DNA from: Halobacteriales archaeon QS_1_68_20
GTDB lineage: Archaea > Halobacteriota > Halobacteria > Halobacteriales > PXRE01
DNA length: 64,000 nt
Assembly (NCBI GenBank): GCA_003021085.1
Contig: PXRE01000010.1
Location: 1 to 64,000, forward strand
Reading direction: 5' to 3'
Shown here: positions 50,922-58,965 of the stretch, one piece after another
Layout: the number at the start of each line of letters is the position of its first letter
Numbering within the stretch: the first letter of the stretch is position 1
Notes under the pieces: generated by a model
Told to the model about the DNA's origin: nothing
Databases searched by the model: none
What the model saw: only the letters and a program-made list of their open reading frames with translations
Program-made: the position numbers and the translations under genes

Positions 50922-52239
50922 ATGGTCAATGTCGCGCTCGTCGTCCTCGACACCCTCCGCAAGGACGCCTTCGACCGGCACTTCGACTGGTTGCCGGGAT
51001 GCAGTTACGAGAACGCTTGGAGCACGAGCCACTGGACGGTCCCCGCCCACGCCTCGTTGTTCACGGGCAAAGTACGCCAGCGAGGTCGGCATCCACGCCC
51101 AGGCCCGGACGTTCGACTGCCCGGACCCGCTGCTCGCGGAGGTGCTCTCGGACGAGGGCTACACGACCAGGGGGTTCAGCGCGAACCCCAACCTTTCGCC
51201 GGCCTTCGAGGCCACGCGAGGGTTCGACGAGTTCACCGAACTGTTCCAGCCGGAACTCCTCCGGGACGACGTCTTCGACTGGCGGAAGTTCTTCGCGGTT
51301 TACGACGGCGGGCGCGCGACGAAGTTCCCCCGGGCGCTGTCCCACTGCCTCCGGAGCGACTGCAGCCTCGTGCCGTCGCTGAAACACGGCCTCGATCTGA
51401 CGCTCCGGCGTGTCGGCCTCAGCGACGCCGACCGCCCGGGTGCCGAGAAGGCGCTCCAGCACCTCCGTGAAACCGACTTCGGGGACCGGGAGTTCCTCTT
51501 CGTGAACCTCATGGAGGCGCCGCGCCCTACAGGCCGCCGGAGCCCTTCAGGACGGTCGACGTCGTGATCGACCCGCTGTACGCGACGATGACCGAACCCG
51601 GGGCCGACCCCGGGGACCTCCGGCAGGCGTACGACGACAGCGTTCGCTACCTCGCGCACGTCTACGAGGATAATCTTCGACGAACTCCGAGCCGACTTCG
51701 ACGTCGTCGTCACCACCAGCGATCACGGCGAACTCCTCGGGGAACACGACGCCTGGGGGCACCTCTCCGGCATCTACCCGGAACTCGCGACGGTTCCCCT
51801 CTCGGTGTACGCTCCGGACGAGGGCCTGCCGTCGGCGTCGACCGCCTCCGTCGACCTCCGCGACGTCCACTCGACGATCCTCGAGGCCTGCGACGTGGAC
51901 GTTCCGGTCGACGGTCGTGACCTCCGTCGTGACGTGGCCGACGGCGAGTCACTCGTCGAGTACCACGGCCTGTCGGACCGGGACGACCGCTCGCTGCGGG
52001 AACGGGGCGTCGACAGGGTCGACCGACTGAACCAGGAACTGCTCGGGTTCGTCACGGGGGAGTACTACGGGTACCAGACGTTCGACGGCTGGAACGACCG
52101 TGGGCCGCCGCCGGTGGACGACCCACGGGGGCGGCTCGAAGAACTGGCGTCGAAACGACGGACGCGGACCGTCGACGACGAAACGTACGAGCTACCCGAG
52201 GAGGTCGAAGCGCGACTGGCGGACCTCGGGTACGGATAG
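50922..52239 (+). pseudogene. sulfatase-superfamily gene with three frameshifts
   Basis: The protein can be followed across three frames: 'MVNVALVVLDTLRKDAF', 'WTVPAHASLFTGK' (frame of 50922); 'YASEVGIHAQARTFDC' to 'FLFVNLMEA' (+1); 'VIDPLYATMTEPGADPGDLRQAYDDSVRYLAHVYED' (back); 'IFDELRADFDVVVTTSDHGELLGEHDAWGH' to the end 'EEVEARLADLGYG' (+1). Shifts lie near 51070 (one extra A), ~51516 (net loss of one base) and ~51673 (one extra A). Otherwise the gene is full length and keeps metal-ligand motifs. Thr again occupies the nucleophile position (T-V-P-A-H). Either a recent pseudogene or sequence errors. It ends 86 bases before the first TOMM precursor gene. Confidence 0.85.
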
Positions 52240-52325
52240 AAAGTCGGGGGCGTAGCGAACGTCCGGTTCGCCGCCCCTGGCGCGAGGTCGGCGTCGGTGG
52301 CCGACCCTGTAGCCTGCCCGGACCG

Positions 52326-52469
52326 TTACTCGCCAGTCCCGTCGCAGATGGTCGTGCCGCCGCCGGAGCATCCACTACAGGAGGTGGAGCCACCGGCGAC
52401 GAACACCTCGAGGTGTTCGTCGTTCGAAGCACCGTCTTCGCCGCGAACCGTGTCGATGGTGACGTTCAT
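52326..52469 (-). CDS. TOMM/LAP precursor peptide A
   Basis: A 47-residue RiPP precursor. Leader 'MNVTIDTVRGEDGASNDEHL' plus 'EVFVAGG'; core of 20 residues, 'STSCSGCSGGG' followed by 'TTICDGTGE'. The core is made of Ser, Thr, Cys and Gly, the substrates of YcaO cyclodehydratases, with Cys at core positions 4, 7 and 15. Precursor B has an equally long core with 15 of 20 identical positions. The AGG at the leader end could mark the cleavage site. A TATA box (TTTATATA, minus strand) lies at 52500-52507. Encoded opposite the sagB-E1-ycaO operon and about 440 bases from it. Confidence 0.9.
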   Translation of the reverse strand: MNVTIDTVRGEDGASNDEHLEVFVAGGSTSCSGCSGGGTTICDGTGE

Positions 52470-52499
52470 GGTACCACGGACTTACATAACCGATCAAAC

Positions 52500-52507
52500 T
52501 ATATAAA
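52500..52507 (-). promoter_or_regulatory. TATA box of precursor gene A
   Basis: TTTATATA on the minus strand, 31-38 bases upstream of the ATG at 52469, within an AT-rich stretch (52485-52530). It gives precursor A its own promoter, separate from that of precursor B. Confidence 0.7.
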
Positions 52508-52583
52508 TTCTCGTGTTGAAAGCTGTATTTAGCCGCAGCCGGGGGAAACGCGGTTCGAGGCCACGGTGGACGGGCCGCTCCGG

Positions 52584-52715
52584 TTACTCGCCCGTCCCGT
52601 CGCAGATGGTCGAGCCGCCGCCGGAACAGCCCGTACAGCTGCCACAGCCGCCAGCAACGTGTTCGTCGGATCCGGTCGTCCGTCGGTCATGAACTGCATC
52701 CATCGTAACGTTCAT
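52584..52715 (-). CDS. TOMM/LAP precursor peptide B
   Basis: A 43-residue RiPP precursor. Leader 'MNVTMDAVHDRRTTGSDEH' plus 'VAGG'; core of 20 residues, 'CGSCTGCSGGG' followed by 'STICDGTGE', with Cys at core positions 1, 4, 7 and 15. It shares MNVT.D.V at the N-terminus, DEH near the leader end, and the C-terminal core block with precursor A. The ATG at 52715 follows a 34-bp gap from the shared promoter box at 52750-52762. No other reading of this interval has haloarchaeal codon use. Confidence 0.9.
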   Translation of the reverse strand: MNVTMDAVHDRRTTGSDEHVAGGCGSCTGCSGGGSTICDGTGE

Positions 52716-52749
52716 GGTAACACCCAGGATCATAATAGTAATAATTTGT

Positions 52750-52762
52750 ATTAAAATTTTGG
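52750..52762 (-). promoter_or_regulatory. 13-bp promoter box upstream of precursor B
   Basis: Minus-strand CCAAAATTTTAAT, identical to 52872-52884 upstream of sagB on the other strand. The TTTTAAT part lies 35-41 bases before the ATG and can serve as BRE/TATA; the identity of all 13 bases suggests a common regulator or a duplicated promoter. Confidence 0.7.
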
Positions 52763-52871
52763 ATATTAATACGTGTGCCCGGGACCGAGACCGGGCGTGC
52801 TCGGCGCACTGACGGCGGTGAGCGTCGGTAGCGATCTTCCCCAGCCGCCGGACCCGCGGATCGGCCAGATC

Positions 52872-52884
52872 CCAAAATTTTAAT
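52872..52884 (+). promoter_or_regulatory. 13-bp promoter box upstream of sagB
   Basis: CCAAAATTTTAAT, with the TTTTAAT portion 23-29 bases upstream of the ATG at 52907, implying a leaderless sagB mRNA. Same 13 bases as on the opposite strand at 52750-52762; the two boxes face away from each other across about 110 bases. Confidence 0.7.
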
Positions 52885-52906
52885 GATCTAACAGGGACGG
52901 TAAATT

Positions 52907-53827
52907 ATGGACGTCGACTCGTCATCGTTACACGCTCTTCGGTCGCAGCTATACAATCCGGTAGACACCCCCATCGCTCACGAGGAACTCGATCTGTTCC
53001 GGAAGAAGGAGTTCGGCGACGCGGACGTCGCGGAACTGTTCCACGAGAACACCAAGATCACCCTGAACGATGCCAGGTTCGCCCGGCGGGTGCACAAGTT
53101 CAACAACGACGAGACGTCGTGGACGGTGCTGGAGCACTTTCGACCGGACTACGAGAACCGGGAACCGGTCGAACTCCCGGACCCGGCGGAGTCGCTCTCG
53201 ACGGATCTATCGACGGCCCTGTCACAACGCGAGAGCGTCCGCGTATTCGAGGGCGGCGAACTCTCACGACAACAGTTGTCGACGCTCCTCTGGTACAGTT
53301 CAGGGACGCCCCGGACCCAGGTCCTCTCCGGGGAGGCCGACCATCCGGTCGAGCGGCGGCCGTATCCCTCCGGCGGTGGTCTCTATCCGGTCGAACTGTA
53401 CTTCGCCCTGACCAGCGCGGGCGAGGGCCTGTCCGAGGGACTGTACTACTACGTCCCAGGCGAACACGAACTCCGGCGGCTGCGACGACCGGCGTCGGCC
53501 GGCGACTTCCTCGAGGAACTCACCGGACTGCTGGATCCCCACGACGAGACGGCGATCGACTTCGAGGGAGCGAACTTCGTTCCCATGTTGACCGCGGCCT
53601 TCTGGCGGTCGAAAGCGAAGTACGGGCCCCGGGGATACCGGTTCGTCCTCCAGGAGTCCGGGCACCTCCTGCAGAACCTTCTGCTGGTCGCGGAGGCGCT
53701 GGGGATGGGTGGCGTCCCGCTCGGTGCGTACCGCGAAGACGAGATCAACGAGTTCCTCGGCGTCGACGGCGTGAACGAGGCGCTGGTGTACGCTGGCGTC
53801 TTCGGAACGACGGGGGGAAACGCATGA
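52907..53827 (+). CDS. sagB: SagB-type TOMM dehydrogenase
   Basis: A 306-residue FMN-dependent nitroreductase-fold enzyme that would oxidise azolines on the precursor cores to azoles. 'RESVRVFEGGELSRQQLSTLLWYSSG' is the FMN-phosphate segment, and 'RRPYPSGGGLYPVELYFAL' and 'YGPRGYRFVLQESGHLLQNLLLVAEALGMGGVPLGAY' are hallmark SagB blocks; the Lys-Tyr pair of 'SKAKYGPRGY' corresponds to the catalytic site of characterised dehydrogenases. The first ~60 residues are an extra N-terminal helix region. Its stop overlaps the next gene by four bases (ATGA). Confidence 0.92.
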   Translation: MDVDSSSLHALRSQLYNPVDTPIAHEELDLFRKKEFGDADVAELFHENTKITLNDARFARRVHKFNNDETSWTVLEHFRPDYENREPVELPDPAESLSTDLSTALSQRESVRVFEGGELSRQQLSTLLWYSSGTPRTQVLSGEADHPVERRPYPSGGGLYPVELYFALTSAGEGLSEGLYYYVPGEHELRRLRRPASAGDFLEELTGLLDPHDETAIDFEGANFVPMLTAAFWRSKAKYGPRGYRFVLQESGHLLQNLLLVAEALGMGGVPLGAYREDEINEFLGVDGVNEALVYAGVFGTTGGNA

Positions 53828-54897
53828 ACTCCCCCGTCAAGCGCCTCCGCGAGCGCGTGCGTCGTCCGGTGTTGCATCCCGCGTTCGTGGCGGTGAAAGT
53901 CGACCCGGACACGTTCCACATCCGGGGCGGCCCCTGGTCGGGCCCCGCGTACACCCTCAGGGACGACGACGAGGACAGCGGGCTGGGGCGGCTCCCGTCC
54001 CTGCTGGACGGTAGCAACGACGTCGACGAGGTACTCGACCACTTCGAGGCCGACCAGCAGGAGGAAATCGCGCGTGTCCTCCTCGAGATGACCGAGATCG
54101 ACCTGGTCGTCGACGACTCGACCGTCGAGGAGGCGTGGCCCCACGACGCCATCGAACGGCCGTTCTCCCAGCGGAACCAGGAGCGACTCGAATCGACCGA
54201 CGTGACCGTGATCTCGGTCGGGGACGTCGGCCGGCAGATAGCGACCGATCTGCTGGACGTGGGCGTGGACTCCGTCCGGTTTCTGCAACTGGAGTCGGGA
54301 GCCTCGCTCGACGCGCTCCGCGACCGCGACCGCTTCGTCGACCTCGCGGCCGAGGGCGTGGACGTGACGGAAGCGGTCGAGACGGCGGAGTTCGTCGTCT
54401 ACGCCGCCGAGGAACCCCGCCCCGACCTCTTGCGTGAAATCAACGACCAGGCGCTGGAGACGTCGACGCCCTGGCACCTCACGCAGGTGTACGGGCTGGA
54501 CGGCATCGTCGGCCCGACGATCCTCCCCGGCGAGACGGCCTGCTACGAGTGTTTCGAACAGCGGACCCTGGCCAACGTCGCCGAGCCAGCCGGCTACGAG
54601 GCCTACCTCGACCGTCACCCCGACTCGGAGGCGCTGGCTCACCGGAAGCTCGCTCCCCTCTCCCGCCAGGTCGCCGGCTACGCCGTGCTGGACCTCATGA
54701 ACTACTTCTCGTTCGGGCGTGGATTCACCACGGGTCGGGTCATCACCGTCGACGGCCTCGACCTCTCGGTCGAAACGAACGATGTCCTCCAGTTGCCCCG
54801 GTGTCCGTCGTGTGGCACGCGCCCGGGCCAGGAGGTCCAGCGGTTCATATCCGACCGGGACTTCTCGCGGCTCGTCGACGACGAGGAGGGGTCCTGA
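53824..54897 (+). CDS. TOMM cyclodehydratase E1-like/Ocin-ThiF partner (leader-binding)
   Basis: A 357-residue partner protein. Residues ~15-105 ('HPAFVAVKVDPDTFHIRGG', 'LPSLLDGSNDVDEVLDHFEADQQEEIARVLLEMTEIDLV') have the winged-helix RRE layout that binds precursor leaders. Residues ~125-350 are a ThiF/E1-like fold without an obvious ATP site, with 'HLTQVYGLDGIVGPTILPGETACYECFEQRT' and a four-Cys zinc site (C240, C243, C327, C330). These proteins deliver the precursor to YcaO and stimulate its ATPase. Translational overlap with both neighbours (ATGA before, TGATG after). Confidence 0.88.
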   Translation: MNSPVKRLRERVRRPVLHPAFVAVKVDPDTFHIRGGPWSGPAYTLRDDDEDSGLGRLPSLLDGSNDVDEVLDHFEADQQEEIARVLLEMTEIDLVVDDSTVEEAWPHDAIERPFSQRNQERLESTDVTVISVGDVGRQIATDLLDVGVDSVRFLQLESGASLDALRDRDRFVDLAAEGVDVTEAVETAEFVVYAAEEPRPDLLREINDQALETSTPWHLTQVYGLDGIVGPTILPGETACYECFEQRTLANVAEPAGYEAYLDRHPDSEALAHRKLAPLSRQVAGYAVLDLMNYFSFGRGFTTGRVITVDGLDLSVETNDVLQLPRCPSCGTRPGQEVQRFISDRDFSRLVDDEEGS

Positions 54898-56174
54898 TGG
54901 GCCGGGACGGCACCGGGGAGGACCTCGTTCCGGTGCAGTACCAGCGTCTGTTCGGGAACCGGACGGGCATCATCAGGAAGGTCCTCACCAGGCTCCCGGA
55001 GCGGTCCGGCCCCGCCGTCTCGACGACCGAACCGCTGATGACCGACCACACCAGGATCCCGGGGCACGGCTACGAGCCGTCGATCAACGCCTCCGGGAAG
55101 GGCGATTCGCTGTCCGAGAGCCTGCTGTTGACGGTCGGGGAGGCCATCGAGCGGTACTGCGTGCGGTTCCCGCCGCAGGACGAGTTCGACCGGGCCACCT
55201 ACGCGGACCTCCAGGGCCGGGCGGACGCCGACGTGGTCGACTTCGAGTACCTCGACATCTTCGACGTACCGCCTGACGCGCCGCTCGACCCGCCGTCGCG
55301 CGACACCACCCTGGACTGGGCCGTCGGGACGAACTTGCTCGACGGGACGGAGACGTACGTCCCCGCGGAACTCGTCTGGTTCATGAACGCCAGCGGGGAC
55401 GCGGACCGGCACTTCACGTCTACCTCGAACGCGGTCGCTGCCGGCAAGTCCCCCGAGATGGCCCTGACCAACGCACTGCTGGAGGCGGTCGAACGTGACG
55501 CGCTGATCTGGACGTGGCTGTACCAGCGACGACCACAGCGGGTCGACCTCTCGCGGTTCCCGGAGGTGCGCGAACGGGTGACCGAGGCGTTCGACCACGA
55601 CTTCCTCGACGTCCACCTCTCGAAACTCGACGGCCGGGTCGACCTTCCCGTCGTCGGGGCGACGGTCGTCGACCAGCGGGACCGGTACCCGAAGTTCGCC
55701 ATCGCCGGCAACGCCGACTTCACGTGGACGGACGCGCTGACGGGCGCCGTCTTCGAGGCGGCGCAGTGCTACACGTACCTCCGGTCGCTCGTCAAGGACG
55801 ACGAGGACCTGTCGCTCGACCAGACGATCACGAACTTCACGGACAACGCGTACCTGTACGGGGATCCGGAACTGTACGACGAGGTCGAGTTCCTGACCGG
55901 AGCGCCGGACGACGATGCGGTCGTCCCGGACGACGACGAACCGACCCTGGACTGGTCGGAGAAACTCCAGCGGTGCCTGTCGGCCGTCGAGGACGCCGGG
56001 TTCACGCCCATCGCGTTCGACCTCACGACGCCAGACGCCCGGGACGTCGGGATCGACGTCGTTCGCGTGTTCGTCCCGGAACTGTTGCCGCTCCCGTTCC
56101 CCTCGGTCCCGCCGACCGACCACCCCGCGGTCGACGAGTCCGCGATCACGACGCGGCCACATCCCATCCCGTAA
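54897..56174 (+). CDS. YcaO-type TOMM cyclodehydratase
   Basis: A 425-residue YcaO ATPase that phosphorylates the peptide amide and cyclises Cys/Ser/Thr to thiazoline/oxazoline. YcaO nucleotide-site blocks are visible: 'GKGDSLSESLLLTVGEAIERYC', 'FTSTSNAVAAGKSPEMALTNALLEAVERDALIWTW' and 'FAIAGNADFTWTDALTGAVFEAAQ'. The protein ends exactly in PHPIP, the PxPxP C-terminus characteristic of azoline-forming YcaOs and needed for activity in studied members. It is the third gene of the operon; only 96 bases separate it from the glycosyltransferase. Confidence 0.95.
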   Translation: MGRDGTGEDLVPVQYQRLFGNRTGIIRKVLTRLPERSGPAVSTTEPLMTDHTRIPGHGYEPSINASGKGDSLSESLLLTVGEAIERYCVRFPPQDEFDRATYADLQGRADADVVDFEYLDIFDVPPDAPLDPPSRDTTLDWAVGTNLLDGTETYVPAELVWFMNASGDADRHFTSTSNAVAAGKSPEMALTNALLEAVERDALIWTWLYQRRPQRVDLSRFPEVRERVTEAFDHDFLDVHLSKLDGRVDLPVVGATVVDQRDRYPKFAIAGNADFTWTDALTGAVFEAAQCYTYLRSLVKDDEDLSLDQTITNFTDNAYLYGDPELYDEVEFLTGAPDDDAVVPDDDEPTLDWSEKLQRCLSAVEDAGFTPIAFDLTTPDARDVGIDVVRVFVPELLPLPFPSVPPTDHPAVDESAITTRPHPIP

Positions 56175-56234
56175 CCGCCCTGGGATCCCTCCACGGCCCC
56201 GGCGGCGATGCCCGCGTCCGGCCCGACAGAAATT

Positions 56235-56242
56235 GTTAATAT
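56235..56242 (+). promoter_or_regulatory. TATA-like box before the glycosyltransferase gene
   Basis: GTTAATAT within 'aaattgttaatatcgg', 29-36 bases ahead of the GTG at 56271. It suggests that the glycosyltransferase has its own promoter rather than depending only on read-through from the ycaO operon. Confidence 0.55.
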
Positions 56243-56270
56243 CGGGGGTGCGGAATCCCGTGTCACAACT

Positions 56271-57401
56271 GTGAAATTAACGTACGTCTCCGCGTCGAAT
56301 CCCGTCGAGGACATCGCCGGTGGTGAAGTGACGGTCGGCAACTGGTTCGAGTCGTTTCTCGACGCCGGGATCGAGGTCGACCTCCTGACGTGGGGTGACG
56401 AGGACGCCACGACGGACCGGGGTGACCTCCACGTCCGGACGTTCGCCGACCTCCGGCCGGAGGAGGAGATCGAACGGACGATGCGCCGACGCGGGTCCGA
56501 CGTGGTCCTCACCCAGGCCGGGTGGTCGGACCTCGCACTGGACCTGGCCGAGCAACTGGACGTCCCCTCGGTGCTCTCGGTCGCCGGCAACCCGGAATTG
56601 CACGACGAGCGGGCGGCCGAGACCATGGACCGCCGGACCTCCCCGACGGAGATCGTCGCGAACTCCAGGTTCACCCAGCAGTGGATAACCGAGCAGTGGG
56701 CCCGCGACTCGGTCCTCGTCTACCCCCACATCGACTTCGACTTCTACACCGTCGACGCCGACGAGCGCGGCGACTGCATCTCGATGGTCAATCCGGTCCA
56801 CGTGAAAGGGGGTGCCCTGTTCAAGGACCTCGCCGAGTACTTCCCGGACGAACAGTTCCTCGCGAAGGCCGGGTGGTACATGTGCCGCGAGGACCCGCCG
56901 ACGGACATGTCCTGGGACATGGACTGGTTCCGGATCTTCGCGCGAACGTACCACGGGTTCACGGATCCCTCCGAGGACCTGATGCTGTACTCGCTCACAC
57001 CCAGAGAGGCCAGGTTCCGCCCCGACTCGAACGTCACCTACGTCCCGGAGTACGAGATCCTGGAGACGTACGCCCGGACGTCCATCCTGCTGGTGCCCTC
57101 GCAGTACTTCGAGGCGTTCGGGCGGGTCGTCCTGGAGGCGATGTGGAACGGCATCCCGGTCATCGCCAGCGACCGCGGGGGCATCCCCGAGGCCGCCGGC
57201 GGCGCGGCGATGCTGGTCGACGACTACGACGACGTCAGGGCCTGGAAAGAGAAGATCGAGCGGATGCAGTCGCCGGACGTGTACGAGGCCTTCGCGCGGC
57301 GCGGCCGTGAGCGGGCCGAACGATACCGGAGCAAGCAGGACGAGCGGACGGAGACGCTGGTCGAGACGATCCGGGACGCCGTCGCCGCCGGCAGGGACTG
57401 A
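56271..57401 (+). CDS. GT4-like glycosyltransferase
   Basis: A 376-residue GT-B enzyme; GTG 56271 is chosen because 'KLTYVSASNPVEDIAGGEVTVGNWFESFLDAGIEVDLLTW' is the typical N-terminal strand-loop-helix and a TATA box fits. The C-terminal half has the GT4 donor-site signature 'ILLVPSQYFEAFGRVVLEAMWNGIPVIASDRGGIPEAAGGAA' (E-x7-E). The insert 'AGWYMCREDPPTDMSWDMDWFR' is unusual. Downstream of the TOMM operon in the same direction; it might glycosylate the mature peptide or belong to surface glycan synthesis. Confidence 0.87.
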   Translation: MKLTYVSASNPVEDIAGGEVTVGNWFESFLDAGIEVDLLTWGDEDATTDRGDLHVRTFADLRPEEEIERTMRRRGSDVVLTQAGWSDLALDLAEQLDVPSVLSVAGNPELHDERAAETMDRRTSPTEIVANSRFTQQWITEQWARDSVLVYPHIDFDFYTVDADERGDCISMVNPVHVKGGALFKDLAEYFPDEQFLAKAGWYMCREDPPTDMSWDMDWFRIFARTYHGFTDPSEDLMLYSLTPREARFRPDSNVTYVPEYEILETYARTSILLVPSQYFEAFGRVVLEAMWNGIPVIASDRGGIPEAAGGAAMLVDDYDDVRAWKEKIERMQSPDVYEAFARRGRERAERYRSKQDERTETLVETIRDAVAAGRD

Positions 57402-57496
57402 CCGCCGCAGTCGGCCGACCGCACCGACTCGCCGTCGGCGGGTGCTCGACTCCCGGACCACACGCTTTATTATTCTTTTCCACCTGACGACAATTT

Positions 57497-58603
57497 ATGG
57501 CGACGGGTTCGAGCTCCGTACTCGGTCGGCTCGAGGGGGCAGTCGTGGACGCGGACTTCCACATGACCGAGCAGATCTGGAACGTCGGACCGTACATGAA
57601 CGACTACTGGCAGGACCTGCTGACGGGGTTCCACGAGCGGGACTGGTACTACGACCCGTTCCCGGACGCCGGCATCATGGCCCCGCACGCGCTGGCGGGC
57701 CGGACCCGGACTCACGAGGCCGACACGGTCGCCTCCCGGGAGGACGTCTACGAGGGCATCGATCAACTGGACGTCGACAGGCCGCTGGTCAACCCGGGCG
57801 ACGCGCTGTTGAACCTGAGCATGGTCCACCACGACGGCCTGGCGGCGGAGATCGCACGCGCTTACAACCGCTTCTTCCTGGAGGAGATCGCCTGCGAGGA
57901 CTTCTACGGCACGATGGCCATCGCGGGCCAGGACCCGGCCAGGGCTGCCGAGGAGATCGACGACGTCGCTGGCGAGGACGGCGTTCACGGTGTCTACCTG
58001 CCGACCGGGGGGCTGAACCCGCCCCTCGGGGACAGTCGCTACGATCCGATCTACGCGGCCTGCGAGTCCAACGACGTGCCGCTGTTCATGCACAACACCG
58101 CCGACGGGACGATGACCAGTTTCCCCGTGCAGTACGACGGTCTCGGTCGCGCGATGCCCAACCACGCCATCGCCCACCCGTTCCAGCACATGGTCAACGT
58201 GAGCAGCATCCTGACCCGCGGGGTCCCCGAGCGTTTCGACGTGGACCTGGTCTTCCAGGAGGGCGGCCTCGGGTGGGTGCCGTTCCTGATGCACCGCCTG
58301 GACGAGGAGTACTACGCCCAGCGCGAGGACGCCCCCCTGCTGGAGAAGCGCCCGAGCGAGTACATGCGCGAGGACTTCCACTACACCACCCAGCCCGTCG
58401 AGGGCCTGACCAACGACCCGGAGTACGTCTGCTCGATCGCGCGGATGATGAACGCCAGCGAGACCCTGATGTGGTCCTCGGACTACCCCCACCACGACTT
58501 CGATCACCTGGTGACGGTGCTGAGGGCGTTCAACAGGGAGTTCACCGCCGAGGAACTCACCGCGATCTTCGGCGGCAACGCACGGGAGTTGCTGGAATCA
58601 TGA
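57497..58603 (+). CDS. amidohydrolase-2 family protein
   Basis: A 368-residue metal-dependent TIM barrel. The N-terminal metal pair is 'VDADFHMTE' (DxxFH rather than the common HxH), with 'VPLFMHNTADG', 'IAHPFQHM', 'DVDLVFQEGGLGWVPFLMHRLDEEY' and 'LMWSSDYPHHDFDHLVTVLRAF' following the amidohydrolase-2 pattern. Members act as decarboxylases or hydrolases on aromatic acids and their ring-cleavage products. It overlaps the Rieske gene by four bases (ATGA at 58600), so the two are functionally coupled. Confidence 0.88.
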   Translation: MATGSSSVLGRLEGAVVDADFHMTEQIWNVGPYMNDYWQDLLTGFHERDWYYDPFPDAGIMAPHALAGRTRTHEADTVASREDVYEGIDQLDVDRPLVNPGDALLNLSMVHHDGLAAEIARAYNRFFLEEIACEDFYGTMAIAGQDPARAAEEIDDVAGEDGVHGVYLPTGGLNPPLGDSRYDPIYAACESNDVPLFMHNTADGTMTSFPVQYDGLGRAMPNHAIAHPFQHMVNVSSILTRGVPERFDVDLVFQEGGLGWVPFLMHRLDEEYYAQREDAPLLEKRPSEYMREDFHYTTQPVEGLTNDPEYVCSIARMMNASETLMWSSDYPHHDFDHLVTVLRAFNREFTAEELTAIFGGNARELLES

Positions 58604-58965
58604 CCGAGACGCCGGATCGCGCGTTCGTCGTCGAGTCCGACGAACTCGAGGTTGGCGACCGGGTCGTCGTCGAGGTCGCCGGGATGGAGATCGCCGTCGT
58701 CAGGACCGAATCCGGTCTCTACGCGGTCGGCAACTACTGCCCACACATGGGCGGCCCCTGCGGGCAGGGGATGATCTCGGGGATGTACGACCGCGACGTC
58801 GGCGAGGAGATGCAGTACCAGCACCACGACGAGGTGGTCTCCTGTCCCTGGCACGGGTGGGAGTTCTCCCTGGAGACCGGCGAACACCTCGCGAAGTCGG
58901 GGTCGCGGCTCCCCACCTACGAGGTCACCGAGACCGACGGGGAGATCTACGTCCTGCTCGACTAG
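58600..58965 (+). CDS. Rieske-type [2Fe-2S] ferredoxin
   Basis: A 121-residue electron-transfer protein. Cluster ligands C47-x-H49 ('CPHMGG') and C82-xx-H85 ('CPWHGWEFSLETGEH') are both intact, with the usual spacing for dioxygenase-type ferredoxins; extra residues between the two ligand loops ('MISGMYDRDVGEEMQYQHHDEVV') are longer than in BphF-type proteins. Coupled to the amidohydrolase. No oxygenase alpha subunit is in the window, so its electron acceptor is unknown. Confidence 0.92.
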   Translation: MTETPDRAFVVESDELEVGDRVVVEVAGMEIAVVRTESGLYAVGNYCPHMGGPCGQGMISGMYDRDVGEEMQYQHHDEVVSCPWHGWEFSLETGEHLAKSGSRLPTYEVTETDGEIYVLLD

